NCBI RefSeq assembly: GCF_020181655.1 | Contig: NZ_CP084032.1 | Span: forward strand, 2,542,001-2,606,000 | DNA: 64,000 nt | Origin: Pectobacterium colocasium | Lineage (GTDB): Bacteria; Pseudomonadota; Gammaproteobacteria; Enterobacterales; Enterobacteriaceae | Reading direction: 5' to 3' | Shown: piece after piece, positions 37,704 to 46,993 of the stretch | Numbering within the stretch: position 1 is the stretch's first letter | How the letters are laid out: the number at the start of each line of letters is the position of its first letter | Made by a program: the position numbers and the translations under genes | The notes under the pieces: model-generated | Database searches by the model: none | The model's input: only the letters and a program-made list of their open reading frames with translations | What the model was told of the DNA's origin: nothing

Positions 37704-38522
37704 ATGAAAATATACACACGTAACCTACTCATCGTTTGTGCCGGATTCGCTCCTTTCCTTACCCAAGCGGAAACCGACGGCAAAACCACCTTTCAGTACG
37801 AACATAACTGGAAGACGGAAGACCGCCGCCATGCAGATTCCATCAAGCTCATCCATAAGAAAACCAACGGTTGGTCGTACGAAGTCAAATTCAGTACGTC
37901 AGCAGGCGGGAACAGCAACTACGACGTAGCCTATGATGATATGCAGGGCGGCTCTGGTGGCATGGTGATCGGTAAGGACTTCAAGCTAAGCAAGGCCGCT
38001 ACCTTAACCCCCAGCTTTGAGTTCTCCATCGGTAATGCCAGCATGATGTATCAGCCGGGGCTGAAATATAACTATCGAATTAACAGCGACTGGTCCACTT
38101 ATAGCCGTTACCGTTATGAATATAAGAAACCGACACGTAGTTCACGTTATTCGACCATTTCCACGTCAGATAAATATGGTCACGCAGGGGAATCTTATTT
38201 GTCAAAATCCGACACCGGACGCCACCGCTTGGATGCAGGGGTAACCTATTCTGGTTTTGATAATATTAATCTGACTTACGTCTTTAACTACTATATCGGC
38301 GATAACACCACAAAATCGTACAAATATAGCAAGGGCGAATTCACAGAAAGAGAATACGCCGTCTATGACAATGGTAAAACGGACTATGAGCATCAGTTCA
38401 AAGTTCAATATAAGTTAAACAAACAGCTAACTCCTTACATTGAGTATGATGATATTAGCCAATCCAGCACATCATCAAGCCGCCAGGAGAAAATCAAAGT
38501 TGGTTTCAACTACGTTTTCTAA
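37704..38522 (+). CDS. KdgM-family oligogalacturonate porin
   Basis: A 272-residue outer-membrane protein. Signal peptide about 1-21 (FAPFLTQA), then a barrel with alternating strands and charged turns: TTFQYEHNW, LTPSFEFSIGNASMMYQPGLKYNY, YSRYRYEYKK, HRLDAGVTYSGFDNINLTYVFNYY, ending IKVGFNYVF with terminal Phe. This is the pattern of the small monomeric KdgM/NanC porins that pass acidic oligosaccharides such as oligogalacturonates. It is somewhat longer than Dickeya KdgM (about 236), with insertions in loops near residues 135-155 and 205-225. It begins the pectin cluster and has a KdgR-like site upstream. Confidence 0.87.
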   Translation: MKIYTRNLLIVCAGFAPFLTQAETDGKTTFQYEHNWKTEDRRHADSIKLIHKKTNGWSYEVKFSTSAGGNSNYDVAYDDMQGGSGGMVIGKDFKLSKAATLTPSFEFSIGNASMMYQPGLKYNYRINSDWSTYSRYRYEYKKPTRSSRYSTISTSDKYGHAGESYLSKSDTGRHRLDAGVTYSGFDNINLTYVFNYYIGDNTTKSYKYSKGEFTEREYAVYDNGKTDYEHQFKVQYKLNKQLTPYIEYDDISQSSTSSSRQEKIKVGFNYVF

Positions 38523-38653
38523 GAAATACCGAATTTTATAAAGGAAACACACCGTATTTCGTGTCGCGTTGATGAAAAAATAAATTCATGAATGAATTTT
38601 GTCTATCAGCGCACAGTTTTCACAATTAACGACCAATATTAATGGTGCCAATA

Positions 38654-39406
38654 ATGAAAAAACGCTACCTTGTGGCCGGTATTCTCTTTGCCCAAATTTA
38701 TGCTATTTCCGCTTCTGCCTCTGATACCAAACTCAGCTATGAACATAGCTGGGGAACCATGAATCGCTACCACGGCGATGAAATTGGCATGCGGCATTTT
38801 ATGGATAATGGCCTGTACGTTGGCGTTGAGCTGAATTTTTATAATAAGAATAAAGATCTGACCATCGATGATGTCGTCTCGAATTCTTATGCTTTTTATA
38901 CCGGCTATGCCTACAGTTTGACGCCTGAATTAACCCTGACGCCGAATCTGGAAGCACGCTTCTACTCCGGCGGCACCAGCGGTGAAGGCATCGTAGGCGA
39001 TATCGGCGCTAGCCAGAGTTCCGGCGCACGCTATACGCCGGGTTTGAAACTGACCTGGGCTGTCACTGACAAGACGGATCTTCATGCGCAATATCGCTAT
39101 GACCTCAGAAAAATCACCCGCAGCAAACGCACCAGCACGGATGATGACACCCACCGTCACCGCTATGAAGCAGGCGTGGCCTACAAAGGTTTCGATAACT
39201 TCACGCTGGCGTACACCGCTTACTACTATCACGCCGATTACGTGCTGCAAAACAACAAAAAGCATGACTATCAGCAGGATTTTGATGTGTCTTACACCAT
39301 CAACGACAACTGGACAGCACACATTGGCGTTGAAGATGTCGCCAGCGGGCGCGATGTGAAATCGCGTGAAGGAAAAGGGAAAGTCGGCTTCACCTATACG
39401 TTCTAG
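38654..39406 (+). CDS. KdgM-family oligogalacturonate porin, second copy
   Basis: A 250-residue paralogue of the preceding porin. Signal peptide MKKRYLVAGILFAQIYAISASA; barrel signatures KLSYEHSWGTMNRYHGDEIGMR, LTLTPNLEARFYSGG, HAQYRYDLRKITRSKR, HRYEAGVAYKGFDNFTLAYTAYYY and C-terminal KVGFTYTF. I take the ATG at 38654; an ATG four codons earlier lacks any ribosome site, though neither is well supported. A hairpin terminator lies between it and the lyase gene, so the lyase is probably made by read-through or from its own promoter. Confidence 0.86.
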   Translation: MKKRYLVAGILFAQIYAISASASDTKLSYEHSWGTMNRYHGDEIGMRHFMDNGLYVGVELNFYNKNKDLTIDDVVSNSYAFYTGYAYSLTPELTLTPNLEARFYSGGTSGEGIVGDIGASQSSGARYTPGLKLTWAVTDKTDLHAQYRYDLRKITRSKRTSTDDDTHRHRYEAGVAYKGFDNFTLAYTAYYYHADYVLQNNKKHDYQQDFDVSYTINDNWTAHIGVEDVASGRDVKSREGKGKVGFTYTF

Positions 39407-39455
39407 CCACGACTTAGCGTTCTAACAATAACTGACTGCTATGCCATGTTTCTCG

Positions 39456-39488
39456 GGGATCCTGTTCATCAAGCAGGATCCCTTTATT
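39456..39488 (+). terminator. Hairpin terminator between porin and lyase genes
   Basis: Perfect 9-bp stem GGGATCCTG / CAGGATCCC, then TTTATT. It ends 24 bp ahead of the lyase ATG, a position where it could attenuate read-through. Confidence 0.65.
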
Positions 39489-39511
39489 ACAAGCTACACA
39501 GGTAGATAAAA

Positions 39512-41218
39512 ATGAAAAGATTTGCGCTGTCGCTCCTTGCTGGTCTGGTTGCTTTACAGGCCAGCGCCGCCACACCAGACCGCCTCACTATCGTCAATCA
39601 GTATGTTGACAACGTACTGACCAAAGCCGGTGACCATTACCACGGTCAATCGCCCACGCCGCTGCTCGCCGATGGTATCGATCCGCGTACTGGCAAGCAG
39701 ATGGAGTGGATCTTCCCTGATGGCCGCCACGCCGTGTTATCCAACTTCTCCGCGCAGCAAAATCTGATGCGCGTGCTGGTTGGGTTGAGTAACCTGAGCG
39801 GCAACCCCAGCTATAAGCAGCGTGCCGAAGCGATTGTGAAATATCATTTCCAGCACTATCAGGATGAGAGTGGCCTGCTGATTTGGGGCGGCCACCGTTT
39901 CGTTGATTTAAAAACGCTGCAACCGGAAGGCCCCAGCGAAAAAGAGATGGTGCATGAGCTGAAAAATGCCTATCCCTACTACGATTTAATGTTCAGCGTC
40001 GATAAAGAGGCCACCGCGCGCTTTATTCGCGGCTTCTGGAATGCGCACGTTTATGACTGGAAGATCATGGAAACCAGTCGCCACGGTAAATACGGGCAAA
40101 AAATGGGCGAACTCTGGCAAAGCCCGTTCGAGCAACAGCCGCCCTTCTTCGCCACCAAAGGCCTCAGCTTCCTGAATGCGGGTAACGACCTGATCTATTC
40201 CGCCTCATTACTGTACAAATACAATAAAGAAGACGGTGCGTTGGTTTGGGCGAAACGTCTGGCACAGCAGTACGTTTTACCGCGCGACAAAGCAACCGGG
40301 CTCGGCGTGTATCAGTTTACGCAGGCGCTGAAGCGTGATGAAACCACCGACGATGCCGATACGCATTCCAAATACGGCGATCGCGCCCAGCGTCAGTTTG
40401 GCCCGGAATTCGGCCCCACCGCGCTGGAAGGCAATATGATGCTGAAAGGACGCACCAGTACGATCTATTCCGAAAATGCGCTTATGCAGCTCCAGTTGGG
40501 TAAAGATTTAGGGGCGGAAGGCAAAGAACTGCTAACGTGGACAACCGACGGCCTGAAAGCCTTTGCCAAATATGCCTATAACGAGTCGGACAACACGTTC
40601 CGTCCGATGCTCGCTAACGGCAAAGATCTCTCTAATTATGTTCTGCCACGTGACGGTTACTACGGCAAAAAAGGCACTGTGATCAAGCCTTATCCTGCGG
40701 ATAATTCATTCCTGCTCTCGTATGCTCGCGCCTATACCGTATTACCGGACGCCGAGCTGTGGCGTGTCGCACGCGGCATCGCCCGTGCACAAGGGCTGGG
40801 TGAGTTAGGTTCAGCACCGGGTAAAGACGTTAAAGTGGATCTCGCCACCAGGAATAGTGACCCTTATGCGCTGTTCGCGCTGCTGGATCTGTATCAGGCG
40901 AGCAAAGTGAAAGACTATCTGTCGCTGGCGGAAAAAGTGGGCGACAACATTATCAGCACACGTTATAAGAACGGCTTCTTCATGGCCGAGCACAACAGAC
41001 AATACGCTGATGTCGATGCTATCGAGCCTTATGCTCTGTTAGCACTGGAAGCTGCAGTACGCAATCAGCCGCAGTCCGTTGCCCCGTTCCTGAATGGCGC
41101 TGGCTTCACCGAGGGTGGCTACCGTATGGAAGATGGTTCAACGCGCATATCGACTCGCGATAACGAGATCTTCCTGCTGAACGTTGGCGAAACCTTGAAA
41201 CCCAACAACAAGAAATAA
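39512..41218 (+). CDS. Periplasmic family-2 pectate lyase
   Basis: A 568-residue PL2 polysaccharide lyase with a signal peptide (MKRFALSLLAGLVALQASA). The (alpha/alpha) barrel-type sequence has PL2 features such as DRLTIVNQYVDNVLTKAGD, GHRFVDLKTLQPEGPSE, ELKNAYPYYDLMF and SRHGKYG. It cleaves oligogalacturonates by beta-elimination. Export separates it from the cytoplasmic PL2 enzyme PelW; periplasmic PL2 lyases of soft-rot bacteria have been called PelP, but I leave the symbol open. Working with the two porins just upstream, it would shorten oligomers after outer-membrane entry and before inner-membrane transport. Confidence 0.87.
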   Translation: MKRFALSLLAGLVALQASAATPDRLTIVNQYVDNVLTKAGDHYHGQSPTPLLADGIDPRTGKQMEWIFPDGRHAVLSNFSAQQNLMRVLVGLSNLSGNPSYKQRAEAIVKYHFQHYQDESGLLIWGGHRFVDLKTLQPEGPSEKEMVHELKNAYPYYDLMFSVDKEATARFIRGFWNAHVYDWKIMETSRHGKYGQKMGELWQSPFEQQPPFFATKGLSFLNAGNDLIYSASLLYKYNKEDGALVWAKRLAQQYVLPRDKATGLGVYQFTQALKRDETTDDADTHSKYGDRAQRQFGPEFGPTALEGNMMLKGRTSTIYSENALMQLQLGKDLGAEGKELLTWTTDGLKAFAKYAYNESDNTFRPMLANGKDLSNYVLPRDGYYGKKGTVIKPYPADNSFLLSYARAYTVLPDAELWRVARGIARAQGLGELGSAPGKDVKVDLATRNSDPYALFALLDLYQASKVKDYLSLAEKVGDNIISTRYKNGFFMAEHNRQYADVDAIEPYALLALEAAVRNQPQSVAPFLNGAGFTEGGYRMEDGSTRISTRDNEIFLLNVGETLKPNNKK

Positions 41219-41422
41219 ACGTTAAGCCTCAACACGCCAATGGTGGCTCGCTGCCATTGGCAATCCTCTCTTGCTTATTCTGCTCAACCCCTCACCGAAC
41301 AAGCCCCCCATTATCGGGTGTGATACTTAATCGTATGGCGCTTAATCATGTGGAACTTAGCAGGATGCAATGCCGGCCACGATTAACGTGACCAGCATGA
41401 AGTAACGCAATAATTTTAAGCG

Positions 41423-42544
41423 TTAGTTAACCAGAGGCACCTCTGGATGCACGCCAAGCCAGCCCGGCGTGGGTTCGCCTTTCGCTTCACCGACATACAG
41501 GCTCATCTGTGCGCGGAAGCGCTCGACCGCACCACGGTCATACATGAAATCAGCAAATGCCTGTGGGCGAGTATTGCGGTATTCCCAGATAGGCTTGTAA
41601 CCTACTGGCGGCTCAACGTCGGTACGTACCGACCACATACGCGAGACCTCAGTCTGCGTTTGCGGATCCAGCAGCCAGCTCAGATACAGCTTGGCGCTTT
41701 CCGGGTGTTTAGCCTTTTTGAAGATGGCGGCACGCTGAGCCCAGGAGACAAAAGGATCGGACTTCGGCAGAACAAAACGGGTGACGGCATCCGCAGCCGG
41801 AACGAGCGCACCGGAACTGGTAAAGGTCGCGCTGTATTTTCCGGTCGCGATTTCAGCACCGGGCACGTTGGTGCCGCGCACGTAGACAGGATCCTGCTCC
41901 TGCAATTTTTTCACAAAATCCCAGCCGTATTTGTCCACGACCAGCTTGTACCAGAACAGTACCGCATCGTCGTCGTTAGGATAGGCCAGAATCAAATTGC
42001 CTCTGAGATTCGGACGAAGGTAGTCATTGGCTTCGCGCGGCCAAGATTTTTCATCCAGAAGTTGGGTATTGACCAGATTGCTGAAGGCGATGACATAAGC
42101 ACCGATCCACGCACCGTCGGCATCACGAAACTCTGGGTAAATCTTGTCCCAGCCGCGTGGTTTGTAATTCAACAACACGCCTTCCTTTTTCCAGCGAGGA
42201 AAATTCTGCACCGTTTGCAACTGCACCACGTCAGGAATCAGGGTGCCGGTCGCCAATTGGTTATCAATACGGGCATCATGGTATTTGCTGTAATCGACAA
42301 TCACATTCAGTTTCATGCCAGGAAAACGTGTCTCAAACGCTCGCTTGAAACCAGCCTGCTGTGACTGCACATCGCCACCGGCATACACGGTAACCGTACC
42401 GCCTTCTCTCAACGCACTCTGATAGATTTGATCCAGCGAGCGCGTTTCAATTTCGACGCCCGCCTGACTTTACCCGACGCTGAGCCCGGCCATCATGGCC
42501 AGCATCAGCACTGTTTTCTTCAGGTACTTCCCAGTGTATTGCAT
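41423..42544 (-). pseudogene. ABC transporter substrate-binding protein with in-frame stop
   Basis: From ATG 42544 the frame reads a signal peptide (MQYTGKYLKKTVLMLAMMAG) and is cut by TAA at codon 25 (42470-42472). It then stays open for the remaining 348 codons to 41423. The mature part is a family-1/AfuA-like extracellular binding protein (TVTVYAGGDVQSQQAGFKRAFETRFPGMKL, LNYKPRGWDKIYPEFRD, YLSWLLDPQTQTEVSRMWSVR). A single C-to-T or similar change in one codon would explain the stop. No permease or ATPase gene is adjacent. Restart at an internal TTG would give a protein without export signal, so it is probably non-functional. Confidence 0.75.
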
Positions 42545-42653
42545 TGTGATTTCCTTCACTTAATGAATAAAACCCGTACCGACAAACGACAGATAGCAGC
42601 CGTTAAAACGGCAACGGTGTGACCAGCGGATCGCAAGCCAGCGACACGCAGGA

Positions 42654-42884
42654 TTGGCTCAACGAGATGAGATCGTCAAAAATGAAATCAAAATAGAAGC
42701 GCATGATCCTTCATCACGATATCTCTCGTGCGAAGTTGATTTCCATACTGATATTATGGTCTTTAGTCTTGAGTTTACAGGATTAAATAAAAACACATAC
42801 GAAGAAAAAGCGAACAATATAGTTAAAAATATTGAATGGATAAAAAGAGGTTGCTGTATTCAGCACAAACACGGGGATAGATGA
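42654..42884 (+). pseudogene. Remnant of an AT-rich accessory gene
   Basis: A 76-codon frame from TTG with natural-looking sequence (IKIEAHDPSSRYLSCEVDFH, TDIMVFSLEFTGL) but no ribosome site or ATG. It resembles the 3' part of a small immunity-type gene whose start has been lost. It marks the left edge of the accessory island beside the binding-protein pseudogene. Confidence 0.3.
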
Positions 42885-43019
42885 AAACACAAAGGAAGAT
42901 AGAGTGATATTACTTTTATTATGAAATTATTTAAATTTTAATGATGTTATTTTTCACTATCTTATAATGAAAGAACTAGGGGTGAAATTTATTTTTCATT
43001 TCATCACTAAAAAACAAAA

Positions 43020-43240
43020 TACTGAAAATTATTAATATTCCATTGATAATATCATTAATAGTTCAAAATTGTAATTATTAAATGACAGAGAACCATGTAT
43101 GCAATGCTTAGAAACAGCAAACCTCCAAGAGGCTTCTTTGTTCTTTTCATTAACTTCATCCTTGACTGCATTGCTGATAAATTCTCCACCTATCGCACCG
43201 ATAATGTTACCTACAGGTAGCTGAACCAGAACCTAAAACT
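43020..43240 (-). pseudogene. Degraded gene fragment with glycine-zipper segment
   Basis: With no start codon, the minus strand reads PVGNIIGAIGGEFISNAV then KDEVNEKNKEASWRFAVSK before a stop near 43020. A second frame upstream reads VVLGSGSAT. Joined by a shift near 43215 they look like the tail of a glycine-zipper protein, common in polymorphic toxins. The rest of 42885-43425 holds nothing I can identify. Confidence 0.3.
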
Positions 43241-43425
43241 ACTCAGCCTGCAGACTAAGTTCAGTGGTAAGCCGCTAGAAGAACCCGATTTTAATACCTA
43301 ACAGCACGTTATTGCCACCATGAACGGAGCGGACAGTGATTGAAATTGAGATTAAGTTGAGGTTTTGACCAGTAAATGTAAGAATCCCAGCTTTTAGGGA
43401 TCTGCGTTTATTTGAGATTATTATC

Positions 43426-43968
43426 ATGAACAAAAAAAGCACAGATATTAGCAAGTTTTTAAGTTACATATTACGCCATCAGCCTGAATCCATAGGTTTA
43501 TCTTTGGACAAAGAAGGATGGGCCGTTATAAACGATCTTATTCTTTGTGCCGCTGAAGAAGGCTATACACTCGACAATAATATTATTCATAGTATCGTTA
43601 ATAATAGTAATAAAAAGCGCTTTACGATTTCAGATGATGGATTACGTATCCGGGCAGATCAAGGGCACTCCTCACAACAGGTTGATATAAAATATGAAGA
43701 AAAAAAACCTCCCGAATGTTTATATCATGGAACGGCAACACGATTTGTCATATCAATTCGTACTCAGGGATTAAATGCAAAAGAGCGACAATATGTTCAT
43801 CTATCTGCTAATGAAGAGACAGCAATTCAAGTTGGAAGTCGTCATGGAAAACCAATGGTACTAAAAGTAAAAGCCCTGACTATGTATGAACAGGGCTTTA
43901 AATTCTATCAGGCTGATAATGGCGTCTGGTTGACAGAACAAGTGCCTTATCAGTTCATTCAGGAATAG
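43426..43968 (+). CDS. kptA: RNA 2'-phosphotransferase (Tpt1/KptA)
   Basis: A 180-residue Tpt1/KptA enzyme, which moves a 2'-phosphate from RNA to NAD+. N-terminal winged helix KFLSYILRHQPESIGLSLD with catalytic Arg17, then KRFTISDDGLRIRADQGHS (Arg65 and the RAxQGHS signature), HGTATRFV (His101) and the NAD-binding VHLSANEETAIQVGSRHGKPMVLKVKA. In bacteria its role is uncertain because no intron-type tRNA splicing produces the substrate; repair of damaged RNA is a current idea. It converges tail-to-tail, without gap, on a CDI immunity gene. AT-rich like the island. Confidence 0.9.
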   Translation: MNKKSTDISKFLSYILRHQPESIGLSLDKEGWAVINDLILCAAEEGYTLDNNIIHSIVNNSNKKRFTISDDGLRIRADQGHSSQQVDIKYEEKKPPECLYHGTATRFVISIRTQGLNAKERQYVHLSANEETAIQVGSRHGKPMVLKVKALTMYEQGFKFYQADNGVWLTEQVPYQFIQE

Positions 43969-44367
43969 TTACGACTCATCATCAGCCTGCTCTGCTTTAT
44001 AGCGGGCTGACTCAAGGCGAGCCATTTTCAGCCATTCAGTAAAATTATCAGTATATCCCCTGTCTTCCCAGCCCGTCGAAGCAAAGCAGTGAACATAGTA
44101 TACTTTTGGATCGCCTGACGTATCTTCACCATCAAAACAAGCTATATCATCAGAATAACGCCAATTCGCAAAAGGTATTAATTTCCTCTCTGGATAAAGC
44201 TCTCTAATTTTTTTACACCAAAAGTCAACATAATTTTGAGAACAACAGAATAACCACCATGATTCTATATCCTCTAACTCAGTATTTGACACATAATCAA
44301 TAAAGTCATCTGAAAAAGAAAAACCAGAATATAAGTAATTTTTATACATATCTGCTCTGTCAATCAT
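43969..44367 (-). CDS. Predicted CDI immunity protein, SUKH/SMI1-like (toxin C partner)
   Basis: A 132-residue acidic protein starting one base after the stop of the cdiA fragment upstream of it, the usual place of a cognate immunity gene. The stretch ELYPERKLIPFANWRYSDDIACFDG with a later VYYVHCFASTGWEDRGYTDNFTEWL looks like the SMI1/KNR4 (SUKH) superfamily. It should bind and block the adjacent C-terminal toxin. Confidence 0.65.
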   Translation of the reverse strand: MIDRADMYKNYLYSGFSFSDDFIDYVSNTELEDIESWWLFCCSQNYVDFWCKKIRELYPERKLIPFANWRYSDDIACFDGEDTSGDPKVYYVHCFASTGWEDRGYTDNFTEWLKMARLESARYKAEQADDES

Positions 44368-46698
44368 TTATTTACCTTTACCGGTTATTCTTGGTGAATC
44401 AGATGAACCATTAGGATTATTTTTACTAAATCCACTGCTTTGGTTGTTAATTCTTCCTGTAATAGCTTCACCCCATGTTTTAGCAGAATCAAAACGTCCC
44501 GAATCAACCATATCTTTTGGTAATGGATCACCAAAATTTCTAACACTAGCTTCAACTTTTATGCCCGCCTCTCTGGCAGCACTGATCCTTGTATTATCCA
44601 TACTGGTCATTTTTCCATCTGGCATTTTGATGACATCAACTGGATCACCTTTCCAACCGTCTTTTTTCATGCTGGAAACAAGATCATCGTAAGTATATTT
44701 CACACCTGAACCTCGATCTGTCTTATTGTAAGAAACAGTATTTTGTGAAAAACGAATTTCGTTAGCATCAAATGAGGAAACATTTCCTGATGGTTTAACC
44801 GTGGTCGGCTTTTCGATGCCTTTTTTCCCAACTCCCGCAGCTATTCCCGCCGCGCTGGTCCCCGCGACCTGTGCCAACGAGTTTATCGCAAGCTGTTTCG
44901 CTTCTGACGAATCTCCGGACGACAGCGCATTATGTATTGCCGCGTTTCTGTCTGCCTCAAGCTGGATCGTAGTCACTTGAAGGATAGATAGTTCGTACTG
45001 GTCTTCCTGACTCAGACTGCCATTAGCACGTGCTTTTTCCAGCAACTCACTAGTACGGTTGGCATAATCAGCCTGCAACTTGCTTACTTCATTAGCCTTA
45101 TCGACACAATCCTGAGCACCAGAGCAGTTCACAACGCTTTCATGCTGCTCAGCATTTATTTTCTTATATTTTTCAATAACAGCACTACAGGAATCCCCCT
45201 GGCACTGAGTCATTTCCTTGGCTCGGTTCTGGTTTTCCTTAACGCTCAACGCATTATTCTCAACCGCATTGCGCCCGGACTGTGCACCGCTCGCGGCGGA
45301 GGCCGTGCTGTTGCTCGCCAGACCGGATATCAGCCCGGAGGCCAGCGTGGAAAGCGCGCTGACCGACTGCTTTTCCTCTTCCGTCAGGTCGTTTGCCGTC
45401 TTGCCCGGGTATTGCTCCGCCATGATGGCGCGGGCGGCCAGTTCACCGCTGGAGGCACCGATGGCCCCCGCCGCCGCATCCTGACCCGACAGTTGCGCGA
45501 CCACCGCCCCCACCACCGCGTGCGCCATCGCGTTGGCCGCGATATCCGACGCCGTGATTTTGCTTTCATCCTTCGGTAGCGTGACGTCTTTCACCAGTTG
45601 CGCCAGATACGGTGACGCCCCGCTGGCAATCGCTTTCTGGATATCCCCGCCCGCCAGTGCCTGAATCGCCGCCGTGGCCGCCTGTGCCGCACGCTGGAAG
45701 TCACTGCCCGTGCCGTATTTCTGCATCTCGGCTTTGTAGGTCGGTGATTCCGTCAGCGCCTTTTTATAGACTTCCCATTCCTGCGCCGAATCACCGTCCT
45801 GCGGACGTTTGACGGTGGCATCGCCTTTAGCCTCCGCGGCTTTCTGTGCTTTCAGCTCGCCTTCCGTGCGCACGATATCCATCACCTGCGCGCCGATTTC
45901 ACCAATCAGCTGCGCCTGTTTCAGGCGTTTTTGCTCTTTCTCTTTGTTAAAGATCGGGCTGAGCGCGTTGTTCGCGTGCTCAACGTCACGGCTCAGCGTA
46001 GTGATATCCTGCACCTGCTTCGCCGTGTCCCGCAACAACAACGTGCCGTCGCTCACCGCCGCATAGGTGGTGCTGGACGCATTGCCGCGGCTACCCAGCG
46101 ACATCAGCGCCGACGGCACATTCATCGCCAGCGTCGACAGCATACTGCCGTTCAGGGACGGGCTGGCGCTGAACCCGGCGCCGCTGTGCTCCACCTTGAA
46201 CTCGGCTTTGTTGTTGAGCCCGCTCCAGCCCAGCGTCCCCGTGTCCAGCCGATTTTTCTCGGCGCTGGCGGTGGAGCCAATGACCGCGGCGTCAAGCTGG
46301 GTGTGCTCACCGGTTTTTATACCAAATCCTTCTTTACCCGCAAAGAGCACGGTTTGCTGCTGCACGCTGTCATAATTGCTGTGCATCTTGTCTTTGCTGA
46401 GGCTGATATAGCCGCTACCGCCCCCGCCGCCCCAGGTAAAGCTGCCGCCCGCCGACCCGCTCACCTGTCTGGAATCATAACGCTCGCTGTCCTGCTGGCT
46501 TTGCAGCAGCAGATTACGTCCGGCATCAACATCAATGCGCTCGCCGTTCACCTGCGCGCCAGTCAGCCGCGTGTCGCGCTCGCTTTTCAGCGTGACGTGG
46601 TTACCCGCATCCACCGTGGTTTCTGACCAGCTGTTGCCCGTGCCGGTTTCCCGCCCTTTCGCCGCATTGAGGTAGTTACTATGGCTAAGCAGCATCAT
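44368..46698 (-). CDS. Orphan 3' fragment of a cdiA gene (toxin C)
   Basis: A 776-residue fragment of a CdiA/filamentous haemagglutinin protein. It lacks signal peptide, TPS secretion domain and most repeats. It begins within a repeat-like region (HVTLKSERDTRLTGAQVNGERIDVDAGRNLLLQSQQDS) and contains the pre-toxin region, with GRNAVENNA at about residues 480-490, then a unique tip. The last 130 residues (FDANEIRFSQNTVSYNKTD, VDVIKMPDGKMTSMDNTR, ISAAREAG) may be a ParB-like nuclease fold; that is a weak guess. The 5' end overlaps a SymE-like gene on the other strand, suggesting a recombination breakpoint. Upstream sequence up to VENN is nearly the same as the main cdiA at the right edge. It cannot be exported as it stands; it may serve as a recombination donor. 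Confidence 0.8.
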   Translation of the reverse strand: MMLLSHSNYLNAAKGRETGTGNSWSETTVDAGNHVTLKSERDTRLTGAQVNGERIDVDAGRNLLLQSQQDSERYDSRQVSGSAGGSFTWGGGGGSGYISLSKDKMHSNYDSVQQQTVLFAGKEGFGIKTGEHTQLDAAVIGSTASAEKNRLDTGTLGWSGLNNKAEFKVEHSGAGFSASPSLNGSMLSTLAMNVPSALMSLGSRGNASSTTYAAVSDGTLLLRDTAKQVQDITTLSRDVEHANNALSPIFNKEKEQKRLKQAQLIGEIGAQVMDIVRTEGELKAQKAAEAKGDATVKRPQDGDSAQEWEVYKKALTESPTYKAEMQKYGTGSDFQRAAQAATAAIQALAGGDIQKAIASGASPYLAQLVKDVTLPKDESKITASDIAANAMAHAVVGAVVAQLSGQDAAAGAIGASSGELAARAIMAEQYPGKTANDLTEEEKQSVSALSTLASGLISGLASNSTASAASGAQSGRNAVENNALSVKENQNRAKEMTQCQGDSCSAVIEKYKKINAEQHESVVNCSGAQDCVDKANEVSKLQADYANRTSELLEKARANGSLSQEDQYELSILQVTTIQLEADRNAAIHNALSSGDSSEAKQLAINSLAQVAGTSAAGIAAGVGKKGIEKPTTVKPSGNVSSFDANEIRFSQNTVSYNKTDRGSGVKYTYDDLVSSMKKDGWKGDPVDVIKMPDGKMTSMDNTRISAAREAGIKVEASVRNFGDPLPKDMVDSGRFDSAKTWGEAITGRINNQSSGFSKNNPNGSSDSPRITGKGK

Positions 46699-46917
46699 AA
46701 GTCAGAACCCGCCACACCCCAAGCATTACGACACCTGAAGGTCGGCTATGTCAGCCGTCGCCACGCAGACCGCAACGATATGACGCGCTATTACAGCCGC
46801 AGCCCCAGCCTGCACCTTACCGGCAACTGGCTCGAAGCTGCGGGATTTGGGACCGATACCCCGGTGATTGTCACCGTTGAACAGGGGCAACTGCTGATCC
46901 GTATTGTGACTGAATGA
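46681..46917 (+). CDS. SymE-like protein, 78 aa
   Basis: A small basic protein of the SymE family (AbrB-like swapped-hairpin fold; E. coli SymE is an SOS-linked nucleoid/RNA-acting toxin). Core: LKVGYVSRRHADRND, LHLTGNWLEAAGFGTDTPV, VTVEQGQLLIRI. It converges with the immunity gene at 46994 and overlaps the cdiA fragment. The same toxin-tip / immunity / convergent symE order occurs in both copies of the large repeat. Confidence 0.8.
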   Translation: MAKQHHKSEPATPQALRHLKVGYVSRRHADRNDMTRYYSRSPSLHLTGNWLEAAGFGTDTPVIVTVEQGQLLIRIVTE

Positions 46918-46934
46918 CAGACAGGCAAAAAAAA

Positions 46935-46961
46935 CCGGCCTTTTTAGGGGCCGGGATTTTT
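46935..46961. terminator. Bidirectional terminator between symE-like and immunity genes
   Basis: Stem CCGGCC / GGCCGG with an 8-nt loop; ATTTTTA follows on plus, and eight A precede it, giving a U-run for minus-strand transcripts. Confidence 0.75.
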
Positions 46962-46993
46962 ACGATTACTTTTATTGAGTCAGGTAAATTCTA

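Noticed and set aside
43426..43968. kptA as cargo of the repeated element
   Set aside because: It lies outside the repeat and no VENN core flanks it.
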